Both the position numbers and the translations under genes were made by a program. From Neomelitea salexigens DSM 19753 (GTDB lineage: Bacteria; Pseudomonadota; Gammaproteobacteria; Pseudomonadales; Spongiibacteraceae): a stretch of 64,000 bases of DNA. Each line of letters begins with the position of its first letter. Position 1 is the first letter of the stretch. This document shows positions 8,788 through 16,659 of this stretch, piece by piece. The stretch covers positions 558,001 through 622,000 of the forward strand of contig NZ_AULP01000001.1 of NCBI RefSeq assembly GCF_000422345.1, given 5' to 3'. Below the pieces are notes generated by a model. That model did not search any database, was not told the origin of the DNA, and saw nothing but the letters and a program-made list of their open reading frames with translations.

Positions 8788-9267
8788 ATGATCATTCGTT
8801 TACTCATCGCCGCCGCCATCCTCTACGCCCTGTACCGCTTTGTGAAGCTAGTGCAGAGCAAACCGCAGCAGCAACGGCGCTCCTACTACATCACCCTGTT
8901 AGTCAGTATGGCCGCAGCCGGCTTGATATTGCTTTCCATAACCGGTCGCGTCCACTGGCTGGCCGGGCTGGTTGGTGGCGCCATGCCCTTCGTACGACAG
9001 TATGTGCTGCAGCATATCTACCATAAAATCAGCAACAAACCGCAGGGTGAGGCAGAGCCAAACGCCACCACGCCGCCACAAATGGATATGGATGAGTCCC
9101 AAGCCCTGTCTATTTTGGGGCTGAAGGCAGGCGCTAGCGACGACGACATCATCGCCGCCCACCGCAGCCTAATGCAAAAATTGCACCCCGACAGAGGCGG
9201 AAATGATTACCTCGCCAGCCAACTGAATGCAGCAAAAGACGTCCTGCTAAACAAAAGAACTGGCTAA
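8788..9267 (+). CDS. Membrane-anchored J-domain protein
   Basis: 159 residues. Two hydrophobic segments at the N-terminus (about 2-18 and 33-52, the second ending near GRVHWLAGLVGG), a polar linker rich in P, E and T, then a C-terminal J domain (about 100-157) with LGLKAGASDDDIIAAHRSLM and the HPDRGG motif that stimulates DnaK ATPase. The layout (membrane anchor first, J domain last) resembles the Tim14/DjlC-like class. It probably recruits DnaK to the inner membrane; its client is unknown. Confidence 0.85.
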   Translation: MIIRLLIAAAILYALYRFVKLVQSKPQQQRRSYYITLLVSMAAAGLILLSITGRVHWLAGLVGGAMPFVRQYVLQHIYHKISNKPQGEAEPNATTPPQMDMDESQALSILGLKAGASDDDIIAAHRSLMQKLHPDRGGNDYLASQLNAAKDVLLNKRTG

Positions 9268-9438
9268 GGAAGACGCTACCAAATTGTGCGGCGCGGGCTA
9301 GTTTGTGCAGGTAGCGGCAAAACAAACACTCACGCACGAATGAAACCCGGCTGAGCGGGCGCGGCTCCACAGGCACTTGAGTCACCCCACCGCCGCGCTA
9401 AAATGGGGCCCTCTGACTTTGTATCTGTGGAACAGGCC

Positions 9439-9723
9439 ATGACCAACGTTTTCGTCATTCAAAATCAACACGGCCACTACCTGGGCAAACAGCAGCAGTG
9501 GCTGGACGGCCGAGACCGAAAACTGCTTTACCGAACCGAGCACCACGACGAGGCGATAAACACCGTCTTTGAATTAAGCAGCAAAGATATCTGGTTGCGC
9601 GCCAATGCCCTGGCATGCCCACTTGATGAGCATCGCCAGCCGGATGTTGAGCCAGGGCCAGCGATTCCCGATGACACAGAGGTAGACTCACCAGAAAGCG
9701 CGATAGTAGAGGGTGAAAGCTAA
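9439..9723 (+). CDS. Hypothetical acidic small protein (94 aa)
   Basis: No family recognised with confidence. The ATG at 9439 is chosen over the in-frame ATG at 9403: a possible promoter (TTGAGT 9378-9383, TAAAAT 9399-9404) overlaps the earlier one, and the later start begins a folded-looking segment (TNVFVIQNQHGHYLGKQQQW, beta-rich). The last 35 residues are acidic and proline-rich, probably disordered. It lies upstream of htpX on the same strand. Confidence 0.6.
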   Translation: MTNVFVIQNQHGHYLGKQQQWLDGRDRKLLYRTEHHDEAINTVFELSSKDIWLRANALACPLDEHRQPDVEPGPAIPDDTEVDSPESAIVEGES

Positions 9724-9807
9724 ACGAAAATTCATCCTTATACTTGAAACCCAGAGCACTCCCCCCCATCTAAACCAAGAGTTTTTAATTCGAGGGTTCA
9801 CGCAACC

Positions 9808-10695
9808 ATGATGCGCATTTTTCTCTTTCTCGCCACCAACATCGCTATTTTGGCCGTGGCGAGTATTTCGCTGAGTTTACTCGGTGTCGACAGCTACATG
9901 GCGTCGAACAATGTCGATCTCGACCTTCGCGCACTGTTGATCTTCTGCGCGGTATTCGGCATGAGTGGCTCGCTGGTATCACTGCTCATCTCTAAGTGGA
10001 TGGCCAAGCGCTCAACGCGCACCCAGGTAATAACACAACCGCGCAATAGTGAAGAGCGCTGGCTGCTGGAAACCGTTGCCGAACTCTCCCAGAAAGCCGG
10101 CATCAACATGCCAGAGGTAGGCATATTCCCCTCTCCGGCTGCGAATGCGTTCGCCACCGGCTGGAATAAAAATGCCGCGCTGGTGGCAGTTTCTGAAGGC
10201 CTGCTACGACAAATGCGCCCCAATGAGGTTCGCGCTGTGCTAGCCCATGAAATCGGCCACGTTGCCAACGGCGACATGATCACCCTGAGCCTGATCCAAG
10301 GGGTCGTAAACACCTTTGTGATGTTCTTTGCGCGGATTATTGGCCACACCGTCGACCGAGTGGTGTTTAAAACCGAGCGCGGTCACGGCATCGGCTTTTA
10401 CGTGGTCACCTTCATTACCGAAATGGTGTTGGGAATTCTGGCATCGACCATTGTCATGTGGTTCTCTCGCTGGCGCGAGTTCCGCGCCGATGCGGCGGGC
10501 GCTCACCTGGCGGGGAGGCAAGATATGATTGCGGCCCTGCAACGCCTGCAGGCGCAACAAGGCTTACCCAACGATATGCCCGATGAACTTACCGCTTTTG
10601 GCATACGCACGGGCACTAAGAAAGACTTTGCCGCCTTGTTCAGCTCCCACCCCCCGCTTGAGAAGCGTATCGAAGCGCTTCGCAACGGTAGCTAG
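9808..10695 (+). CDS. htpX: Membrane zinc metalloprotease HtpX
   Basis: M48-family inner-membrane protease that degrades misfolded membrane proteins, working beside FtsH. 295 residues, normal for the family. Two N-terminal membrane helices (about 4-26 and 40-62), cytoplasmic protease domain with HEIGH at 147-151 (zinc ligands His147 and His151, catalytic Glu148), NGDM directly after, and EFRAD with the third ligand Glu224. Two further hydrophobic stretches lie at about 160-177 and 199-220. The ATG at 9808 directly precedes the first helix. The next gene begins 2 bases after its stop. Confidence 0.95.
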   Translation: MMRIFLFLATNIAILAVASISLSLLGVDSYMASNNVDLDLRALLIFCAVFGMSGSLVSLLISKWMAKRSTRTQVITQPRNSEERWLLETVAELSQKAGINMPEVGIFPSPAANAFATGWNKNAALVAVSEGLLRQMRPNEVRAVLAHEIGHVANGDMITLSLIQGVVNTFVMFFARIIGHTVDRVVFKTERGHGIGFYVVTFITEMVLGILASTIVMWFSRWREFRADAAGAHLAGRQDMIAALQRLQAQQGLPNDMPDELTAFGIRTGTKKDFAALFSSHPPLEKRIEALRNGS

Positions 10696-10697
10696 CA

Positions 10698-11348
10698 GTG
10701 ATTGCCGGCCGCCGCGCCTTGTTAGATGCCCTCCATGAAATGGGCGCGGCTGGCCTGAGCCCAGGGGCATCGGGCAATATCTCTGTGCGAATCGACAATG
10801 GGATGATAATCAGTGCCAGCGGCGCCGTTGCCGGTAAAGCCACTGACAACGACCTCGTATTTGTTCCCGGGCAAACCACCAGCCTTGCCGACTGGCCGGA
10901 CGATCAACCCCGTCCGTCCAGCGAATGGCAAATGCACCAGGCCCTGTATCGCAGCCACCCACATATCAACGCCGTCGTGCACTGTCACTCCACACACGCT
11001 ACCGCGCTGGCCTGCATGCGCCGCCCGATTCCCGCCTTCCACTACATGGTCAGTGTTGCTGGCGGCGACGATATTCCTTGTTGTGACTACGCCTTGTTTG
11101 GCAGCGAGGCATTATCAACGGCGGTTTGCCAAACGCTGGAGCATCGCCACGCCTGCCTGATGGCCAACCACGGCCAAATCTGTATCGCTGAAGATGCCAC
11201 GCGCGCTCTTGCCCTCGCCAAAGAAGTCGAGGCCTTAGCAGCAAGCTATTTGCTGTGCCTGCAAAGCGGTGAACCGGTGTTGTTGAGCGATCAAGAAATG
11301 ACCGACGTCACGGACGCTTTTTCTCATTATGGCCAGCGACTGAAATAG
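10698..11348 (+). CDS. Class II aldolase, L-fuculose-phosphate aldolase-like
   Basis: 216 residues with GTG start 2 bases after the htpX stop, so probably translationally coupled. Class II (zinc) aldolases cleave sugar phosphates, or act as dehydratases or epimerases in sister families. Visible landmarks are GASGNISVR (phosphate loop, about 23-31), the SSEWQMHQALY region, zinc-ligand HCHSTHATAL near 96-105, AGGDDIPC near 122-129 (matching FucA AGGNSIPC) and ANHG near 156. Resemblance to E. coli FucA is clear along the whole length. No fucose or rhamnose genes are near, so the physiological substrate is open. Confidence 0.8.
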   Translation: MIAGRRALLDALHEMGAAGLSPGASGNISVRIDNGMIISASGAVAGKATDNDLVFVPGQTTSLADWPDDQPRPSSEWQMHQALYRSHPHINAVVHCHSTHATALACMRRPIPAFHYMVSVAGGDDIPCCDYALFGSEALSTAVCQTLEHRHACLMANHGQICIAEDATRALALAKEVEALAASYLLCLQSGEPVLLSDQEMTDVTDAFSHYGQRLK

Positions 11349-11441
11349 TCGTCGCCTATTTTTTTAATCTGCCCTATTCCCGGCCTTGCATCGACTGTTG
11401 CACTACTACAAAACAGTGGTAAGCTCAGCCTCGGACGCACT

Positions 11442-11468
11442 ATTAGTGTGCACCATGCGCACTGTAAT
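11442..11468. promoter_or_regulatory. Imperfect inverted repeat in porin upstream region
   Basis: ATTAGTGTGC (11442-11451), five bases, then GCGCACTGTAAT (11457-11468): arms match except for two inserted bases. It lies about 90 bases upstream of the porin ATG, next to AT-rich sequence that could hold the promoter. Candidate operator only. Confidence 0.3.
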
Positions 11469-11556
11469 ATGGCGTTCACGTTTTATGGTTATAAACACAA
11501 AAAGAAGTGTAACGGACCAACTTGGTGCCGACAGTAAATCCAAAACGGGGAAAAAC

Positions 11557-12336
11557 ATGAAAAAAACGCTACTGGCTATTGCCGTCTCAACTGCCGCTGC
11601 CGCTGCGAGCGCTGACTACCAAATGGAAGCGGGTGCTTTCTATGGCCAAGGAGAAGTAGGCGGTGCCGTTGACTACGATGTAATGGGCGTTCAGGGCCGC
11701 TACAACTTCGAGTCTGTCGACACTAGCAAAGGCCCTCACGCAGAAGCGGCTTTCTTGGACAAGAGTTCATCGGTTGGTTTTGGCTACAACAGCCTGGAGC
11801 CTGATGTCGCAGGTGCCGACGACGTAGACAGCTTCGACTTCGATGTTCGTGTTGTCACTGATACCAACCTGATTATTGAAGCGGCCTACGAAGAGTCTGA
11901 AGCGGGCAACGCCGAATCCGACACTTTTGGCGTGGGCGTGGGTACCTACCTGAATGACAACACCGACATCGTTGTTAGCTACCAAACTACTGACGATGAC
12001 GGCGAAGATATCGACCAGCTCAATGTCGCCGTTCACGGTGTAAACCCACTGACTCAGGGCGCAACACTGGCCTATGACGCGGCACTGTCTTACGTCGACA
12101 CTGACGATGATAGCGGTCACATGATCGAGCTGGGTGCGACGTACTACTTCAACAAAGACCTCGGTGTTGGCCTGTCAGCCGATCTGACAGAAGTAGGCGA
12201 CTACAACACTGACACAGTGACTCTCGACGTAAGCTACTTCCCCCAGCCAAATGTTGAGCTGATGGCAGCATACTTTGACCAAGGCGGTGACGTTGACGCC
12301 GACGGCATTATGTTCGGCGCTGCAGTGCGTTTCTAA
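11557..12336 (+). CDS. Putative outer-membrane porin, beta-barrel
   Basis: 259 residues. The ATG at 11557 is preferred: GGGGAAAA precedes it and translation gives a classical signal peptide (KKTLLAIAVSTAAAAASA, cut before DYQMEAG). The mature part is acidic with alternating beta strands (for example YDVMGVQGRYNFES, TFGVGVGTYLND, HMIELGATYYFN) and ends in AAVRF, the C-terminal phenylalanine signature of outer-membrane barrels. This is the putative-porin/YfaZ-like type. A strong terminator follows. Pore substrate is unknown. Confidence 0.8.
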   Translation: MKKTLLAIAVSTAAAAASADYQMEAGAFYGQGEVGGAVDYDVMGVQGRYNFESVDTSKGPHAEAAFLDKSSSVGFGYNSLEPDVAGADDVDSFDFDVRVVTDTNLIIEAAYEESEAGNAESDTFGVGVGTYLNDNTDIVVSYQTTDDDGEDIDQLNVAVHGVNPLTQGATLAYDAALSYVDTDDDSGHMIELGATYYFNKDLGVGLSADLTEVGDYNTDTVTLDVSYFPQPNVELMAAYFDQGGDVDADGIMFGAAVRF

Positions 12337-12350
12337 GCACTAGCGCTACT

Positions 12351-12382
12351 AAAAAGGGCTGCTCTTGGGCAGCCCTTTTTTT
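12351..12382. terminator. Rho-independent terminator after porin
   Basis: AAAAAGGGCTGC (12351-12362) pairs with GCAGCCCTTTTT (12369-12380), six-base loop, T-run to 12382. The A/T symmetry means it can also serve the convergent OYE operon. Confidence 0.9.
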
Positions 12383-12397
12383 ATACCTACAAAAACC

Positions 12398-13465
12398 TTA
12401 TTCCGCTAACCGGTTTGGGTAATCGATATAACCTGCGGGCCCCGGCGTGTATAGCGTTTTAGGGTCGATATTAGCCAACGTTCCTCCCATCGCAAAACAG
12501 CGCGGTAAATCAGGGTTGGCAATAAATGCCCGACCAAACGATACCGCTGCGATCTGCGAATCGCCACACAATGCGCCCTCGGCTTCGTCAGCGGTATAGC
12601 TGTCGTTAACGATCAATGGGCCGGAGAAATTCTCTTTGGCCAACGCAATGTGATCGCCAATCTTTGGCATCCGAATCACATGTAAGTAGGCCAGACCGAT
12701 CGCGTCCACCGCTTTTAACAGCGCCGCAAACGTCTGCTGATAATCGTCGTCGTGTAAGTCGTTAAAGGGGTTGCCCGGACAGATTCGCATGCCGACCTTT
12801 GATGCCCCGTCGACCTCCGCCATCGCCTCAAGTACTTCCAATACAAACCGCAAACGATTGGCCAAGGTGCCACCGTAGTCATCCTCACGCTGATTGGTGC
12901 CTGTGGAGAGAAACTGCGCTGGCAGATAACCGCTGGTGCAATGCAGCTCCACACCATCAAAACCTGCCGCATAGGCGCGCCGTGTCGCCGATGCATAGTC
13001 ATTAATCGTACGGCGGATATCCGCGCGACTCATCTCCTCGGGCACGGGGAAATCTTGCATACCTTGCTCGGTATATATCTGCCCTTTTGCGGCAATGGCC
13101 GATGGCGCCATGGTACGCGCACCCGGTGCTTTATTGTCCGGGTGAGCCACGCGACCACAGTGCATTAATTGCAGAACAATTTTACCGCCCTCGCCGTGCA
13201 CCGCCTCGCAAATCTCGGCCCACGCGGCCTGCTGCGCGTCAGTGTATATTCCTGGGGTTCGGCAGTAGCCCTTACCCTCTGCGCTGGGGTGGGTACCCTC
13301 GGTGATTATCAAACCCGCTGTGGCGCGTTGGCGGTAGTATTCGCGCATCAGGTCATTGGGCATGTCGCCACTCTCATCGGCGCGCGAGCGCGTCATGGGC
13401 GCCATCACAACACGGTTGCTGAGCGTTAAGCCGCCCAGTTGCACCTCGCTTAATAACTTCATCAT
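12398..13465 (-). CDS. Old Yellow Enzyme family NADH:flavin oxidoreductase
   Basis: 355 residues; FMN TIM-barrel ene-reductase that reduces activated C=C bonds (enones, nitro compounds) with NAD(P)H. Landmarks: MAPMTRSRA near 21-29, the barrel strand IVLQLMHCGRVAHP near 96-109, the catalytic region VELHCTSGYL at 172-181, NQREDDYGG, and FGRAFIANPDL near the end. In OYE1 and NemA the His is followed at +3 by Asn or His; here it is His175 and Ser178, an unusual pair. It is the last gene of a run whose members overlap by 4 bases (ATGA), so it is co-translated with the NTF2-like protein and SDR. Steroid or terpenoid enone reduction is inferred from context. Confidence 0.9.
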   Translation of the reverse strand: MMKLLSEVQLGGLTLSNRVVMAPMTRSRADESGDMPNDLMREYYRQRATAGLIITEGTHPSAEGKGYCRTPGIYTDAQQAAWAEICEAVHGEGGKIVLQLMHCGRVAHPDNKAPGARTMAPSAIAAKGQIYTEQGMQDFPVPEEMSRADIRRTINDYASATRRAYAAGFDGVELHCTSGYLPAQFLSTGTNQREDDYGGTLANRLRFVLEVLEAMAEVDGASKVGMRICPGNPFNDLHDDDYQQTFAALLKAVDAIGLAYLHVIRMPKIGDHIALAKENFSGPLIVNDSYTADEAEGALCGDSQIAAVSFGRAFIANPDLPRCFAMGGTLANIDPKTLYTPGPAGYIDYPNRLAE

Positions 13466-14082
13466 CTCACCCGAATTTTCGGTGCAGGCGCGCCGCGCCG
13501 CATGCGATTTAAAAATTCATCTACCGGTGCAGGCTCGGCCACTTCGGCCAGCCCCTCAGGGCGGTTTAGCCAAAATTCCTTCCAGCTGGGAAAGAGCTCA
13601 TGAAACGCCCCTTCATAGGGTTCGCGGCCGGGCCAACGCATTTTCATATCCCCAATCGGTGGTTTATTCAGATCTGTGGCATACCAGTAGCACGGCAAGC
13701 GGCGACGGAAAAACCAGCGGCCGTCTTTGCGCTCGTAATCGTCCCAGTAGAGCATTTGCATAATTACCCACTCACCGCCGCATTCGTGCTCGTTCTTGGA
13801 ATACAGCACGCCGTGGGCATGGTCGGGGTCACTGAACTCGATAATGTGGTTGCCGGTATGGTGAGACGTGCCGGTAAACTGCAAACGTAGGGTATCATCA
13901 ACCCACGCCTTCAAATGCGCGCGACCGCTGTGCTCGCGGCTCACACGAATATCCTCAGCAAATAGATTCACATGGGCGTCCAGGTCGCGCATATCCAGCG
14001 ATAGGGCATACTTCGCCACCAGCTGGCGAATCTCATCCAGCGACTCAAGGCGGTCAATACGTTGTTCCAGAGAGTGTGTCAC
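13462..14082 (-). CDS. SnoaL/NTF2-like domain protein
   Basis: 206 residues. The N-terminal helix (IDRLESLDEIRQLVAKYALSLDMRDLD) and the pattern 'LFAEDIRV ... HHTGNHIIEF ... GEWVIMQMLYWDDYERKDGRWFF' are typical of the SnoaL_4 branch of the cone-shaped NTF2 fold, which includes ketosteroid isomerase-like proteins and dioxygenase small subunits. Its C-terminal extension (about residues 150-206) is longer than in ketosteroid isomerase. Overlaps both neighbours by 4 bases. It could be an isomerase, dehydratase or cyclase acting on the same intermediate as the adjoining SDR and OYE; the actual reaction is not readable. Confidence 0.75.
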   Translation of the reverse strand: MTHSLEQRIDRLESLDEIRQLVAKYALSLDMRDLDAHVNLFAEDIRVSREHSGRAHLKAWVDDTLRLQFTGTSHHTGNHIIEFSDPDHAHGVLYSKNEHECGGEWVIMQMLYWDDYERKDGRWFFRRRLPCYWYATDLNKPPIGDMKMRWPGREPYEGAFHELFPSWKEFWLNRPEGLAEVAEPAPVDEFLNRMRRGAPAPKIRVR

Positions 14083-14864
14083 GCCTTGTCCTCCCAGCGC
14101 GCGCTACCGGTATTCAGTTCTGCCATGCGCCCGCCGTCGACATTCAACACGGCCCCGGTTATGTAGGACGCCTCGTCACTGGCGAGAAATAAAATCGCGT
14201 TGGCACATTCACGCGGGTCGCCAATGCGGCCCAGTGGAATTGTTTTCCCCGTGGCGCGCTGAGTCTCTTCGTCAGGGTTCACCGTTTCCAAGGCCGGTGT
14301 GAGAAACGCGCCCGGTACCACCGTGTTGACGCGGATCGCAGGCGCCCATTCAATCGATGCGCTCTTACTCAGGGCAATAACGCCCGCCTTGGCCGCGCTG
14401 TAACCAGCCGTAGCCACCGAGCCCGCCAAACCGCATACCGACGACACATTGACCACGGCCCCGCGGTGTTTCTTGAGCTCGCTGTAAGCCTCGCGCATCA
14501 GAAACATCGCGCCATCCAGGGAAACCTGAAAGTTTTGATGCCAGGCCCTAGTGCTGTGATTTGCCAACATACCGGGCACCATCAGTACCGCATTATTCAC
14601 CACAATATCGATGCGGCCGAACTGCGCGAGTGTATCTGCCACCAACCGCTTTACAGCCTCTTCATCACTCACATCCACCGACAAGGGCAGGCACTCACCA
14701 CCGGCCTCACGAATTTGCTGGGCAACGACTTCCAGCGGCTCCAGGCGGCGGCTGCAAATCACCACCTTCGCGCCTTCCTCGGCAAAGCGCAGCGCCGTCG
14801 CGGCACCAATGCCCTGCCCGCCGCCAGTGATAATCGCCACCTTGTTGTGCAGTCTATCCGCCAT
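14079..14864 (-). CDS. Short-chain dehydrogenase/reductase
   Basis: 261 residues, classical SDR: nucleotide-binding TGGGQGIG near 14-21, NNA near 90, catalytic Ser in NVSSVCG near 140, YSAAK near 155-159, and PGAFLTP after the catalytic lysine. SDRs oxidise or reduce alcohols/ketones with NAD(P)(H); several steroid dehydrogenases are of this type. The tail after the GGR of the final strand (AELNTGSARWEDKA) is an extension. First of three ATGA-overlapping genes; the amidohydrolase ends 28 bases upstream, so one transcript is likely. Confidence 0.9.
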   Translation of the reverse strand: MADRLHNKVAIITGGGQGIGAATALRFAEEGAKVVICSRRLEPLEVVAQQIREAGGECLPLSVDVSDEEAVKRLVADTLAQFGRIDIVVNNAVLMVPGMLANHSTRAWHQNFQVSLDGAMFLMREAYSELKKHRGAVVNVSSVCGLAGSVATAGYSAAKAGVIALSKSASIEWAPAIRVNTVVPGAFLTPALETVNPDEETQRATGKTIPLGRIGDPRECANAILFLASDEASYITGAVLNVDGGRMAELNTGSARWEDKA

Positions 14865-14891
14865 GTCTCTCTCCTTAAATAAATCGATATT

Positions 14892-16619
14892 TCAACGCAG
14901 GCACTGCTGCTGATCGCGCTGGTAATAACAGCGCCCACCAATCCACAACTGGTCCACATTGAAATTGAGTAATTGCTCAGGGCCTCGCAGAGGGTCGCGA
15001 TCAAGCAACACCATGTCGGCCAGTTTGCCGGGCTCCAATGAGCCCAGTTGTTCTTCTTGGAAGCTCTGCCATGCGGCATCGATCGTTACCGAGCGCAGAG
15101 CCTGCATAATGGAGACTCGCTGATCGTCACCCAACACCTTGCCGCTGCGGGTTTCCCGTGTAACGGCTGACCACAACAGGCGGCCAATATCCATTGGCAC
15201 TACGGGGGAGTCTAAGTGGGTGGTGAATCGCAGCTCGCGATCCAAGGCGTTTTTCAGTGGGCTGATCGCGGCGGCGCGCGCTGGCCCAAGAAATTGATCA
15301 CGGTGCCGGTCGCCCCAGAAGAAGGTATGCGCCACAAAGAAACTCGGCGTCATTCCCAATGACTTCATCCGGTCTAACTGGTCGGGCCTCGCTGTTTGCG
15401 CGTGAACCACGATGGCTCTGGGGTCGGCGTTTGGGCATTTCTGCTGGGCACGCTCGAAGGCGTCCAACAGCATATCGATAGCCGCATCGCCATTGCCGTG
15501 GATGGCCAATTGATAACCGCGGCAGTGATACGCAGCCACATCGTCGTCGAGCTGCTGCTGGGTATAACGGGCGAAGCCAACAAAATCGGCATCGCTATGA
15601 CGGTGATACGGCATTGCCAGATATGCGGTGTAGCCCTGAATAGAGCCATCCGCCACTAACTTAACTGCCGGTGTCGCGAATTTATTTGACTGAAAACGCT
15701 GTAGGTTTAATTCACCCGACAACAGCTGATCACCCACCTGCTGCCCCATCGGCCAGGCAATCACACGCTGGGGAACGCGGTTCAGCATCGACAAACCATA
15801 AAGTCCCTGCAACATTCGACCATCCACACCGCCGCTCTGCACCGTGGTGACACCCGCTTGCAGGTATTGTTGGGTCGCCACGTCTGCCATGGCGACAAAA
15901 TCCAGCAAGGTGAAATCCATCGCCAGCGGCGCAACCAGATCCGTTGCATGCTCTAGCAATAGGCCGGTAGCGCGACCACTCTCATCGCGTTGAATTTCGC
16001 CGCCCTCGGGGTCGGGTGTGTCAGGGCCAATCCCCGCCAATGCCAGCCCTGCGCTATTGGTAACCGCTAAGTGACCGGAGCTGTGCATCAGATAGATCGG
16101 CCGCTGCGTTGACACAGCATCTAATTCGTCGCGGGTGGGGTGGCGCGCTTCGGTCAACAGCGAATCATCGTAGCCGAAGCCAAACAACCACTGCCCCTCT
16201 TTCAAGGCTGACTCAGCGGCGCGCAACCGCACTTGAATATCGGCAATTGACCTGACATTGCCAATAGGTGGACTGCTCAGATCGACACCTCGCGCCGACA
16301 GTCCGGTGCCGGGAAAATGTCCGTGGGCGTCAATAAAGCCGGGAAGCAAGGTTCGGCCCTGCAAATCGTAAACGGTGACATCATCATCGATCAACGCACG
16401 AATTTCCGCATTGCTCCCTACGGCCTCAATGCGCTCGCCGTTAAGCAGCAGCGCTTCGGCAATGCGATTTTCCGCATCCATCGTGAGAATATGGCCGTTT
16501 ATAAACACTTGTTGACTGGGCAAAGGCGGTTGCGGGCCGCGCCAACTAAACCACAGCGCCGCGGCAAGCACGCCAAGTAAAACAAGCAGCAAAGACAAAC
16601 TCTTAATGACTAAGCGCAT
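14892..16619 (-). CDS. Membrane-anchored YtcJ-like amidohydrolase
   Basis: 575 residues. An N-terminal hydrophobic helix (SLLLVLLGVLAAALWFSW) looks like a signal anchor, so the enzyme probably faces the periplasm. It has the Amidohydro_3 layout: small beta domain with INGHILTMDAENRIAEALL, metal-binding GFIDAHGHFPG (His99, His101), long TIM-barrel, HGNGDAAID near residue 372, VHAQTARPDQLDRM, and a C-terminal GKLADMVLLDRDPL strand. Family members hydrolyse amide or ester-like bonds in diverse, mostly unknown substrates. Here it sits inside an oxidoreductase operon, so a conjugated (amide- or ester-linked) growth substrate is a reasonable guess. Confidence 0.85.
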   Translation of the reverse strand: MRLVIKSLSLLLVLLGVLAAALWFSWRGPQPPLPSQQVFINGHILTMDAENRIAEALLLNGERIEAVGSNAEIRALIDDDVTVYDLQGRTLLPGFIDAHGHFPGTGLSARGVDLSSPPIGNVRSIADIQVRLRAAESALKEGQWLFGFGYDDSLLTEARHPTRDELDAVSTQRPIYLMHSSGHLAVTNSAGLALAGIGPDTPDPEGGEIQRDESGRATGLLLEHATDLVAPLAMDFTLLDFVAMADVATQQYLQAGVTTVQSGGVDGRMLQGLYGLSMLNRVPQRVIAWPMGQQVGDQLLSGELNLQRFQSNKFATPAVKLVADGSIQGYTAYLAMPYHRHSDADFVGFARYTQQQLDDDVAAYHCRGYQLAIHGNGDAAIDMLLDAFERAQQKCPNADPRAIVVHAQTARPDQLDRMKSLGMTPSFFVAHTFFWGDRHRDQFLGPARAAAISPLKNALDRELRFTTHLDSPVVPMDIGRLLWSAVTRETRSGKVLGDDQRVSIMQALRSVTIDAAWQSFQEEQLGSLEPGKLADMVLLDRDPLRGPEQLLNFNVDQLWIGGRCYYQRDQQQCLR

Positions 16620-16659
16620 AGCGAGTGACCTCCGGATTGATCATCTAGCAATAGCCTAG

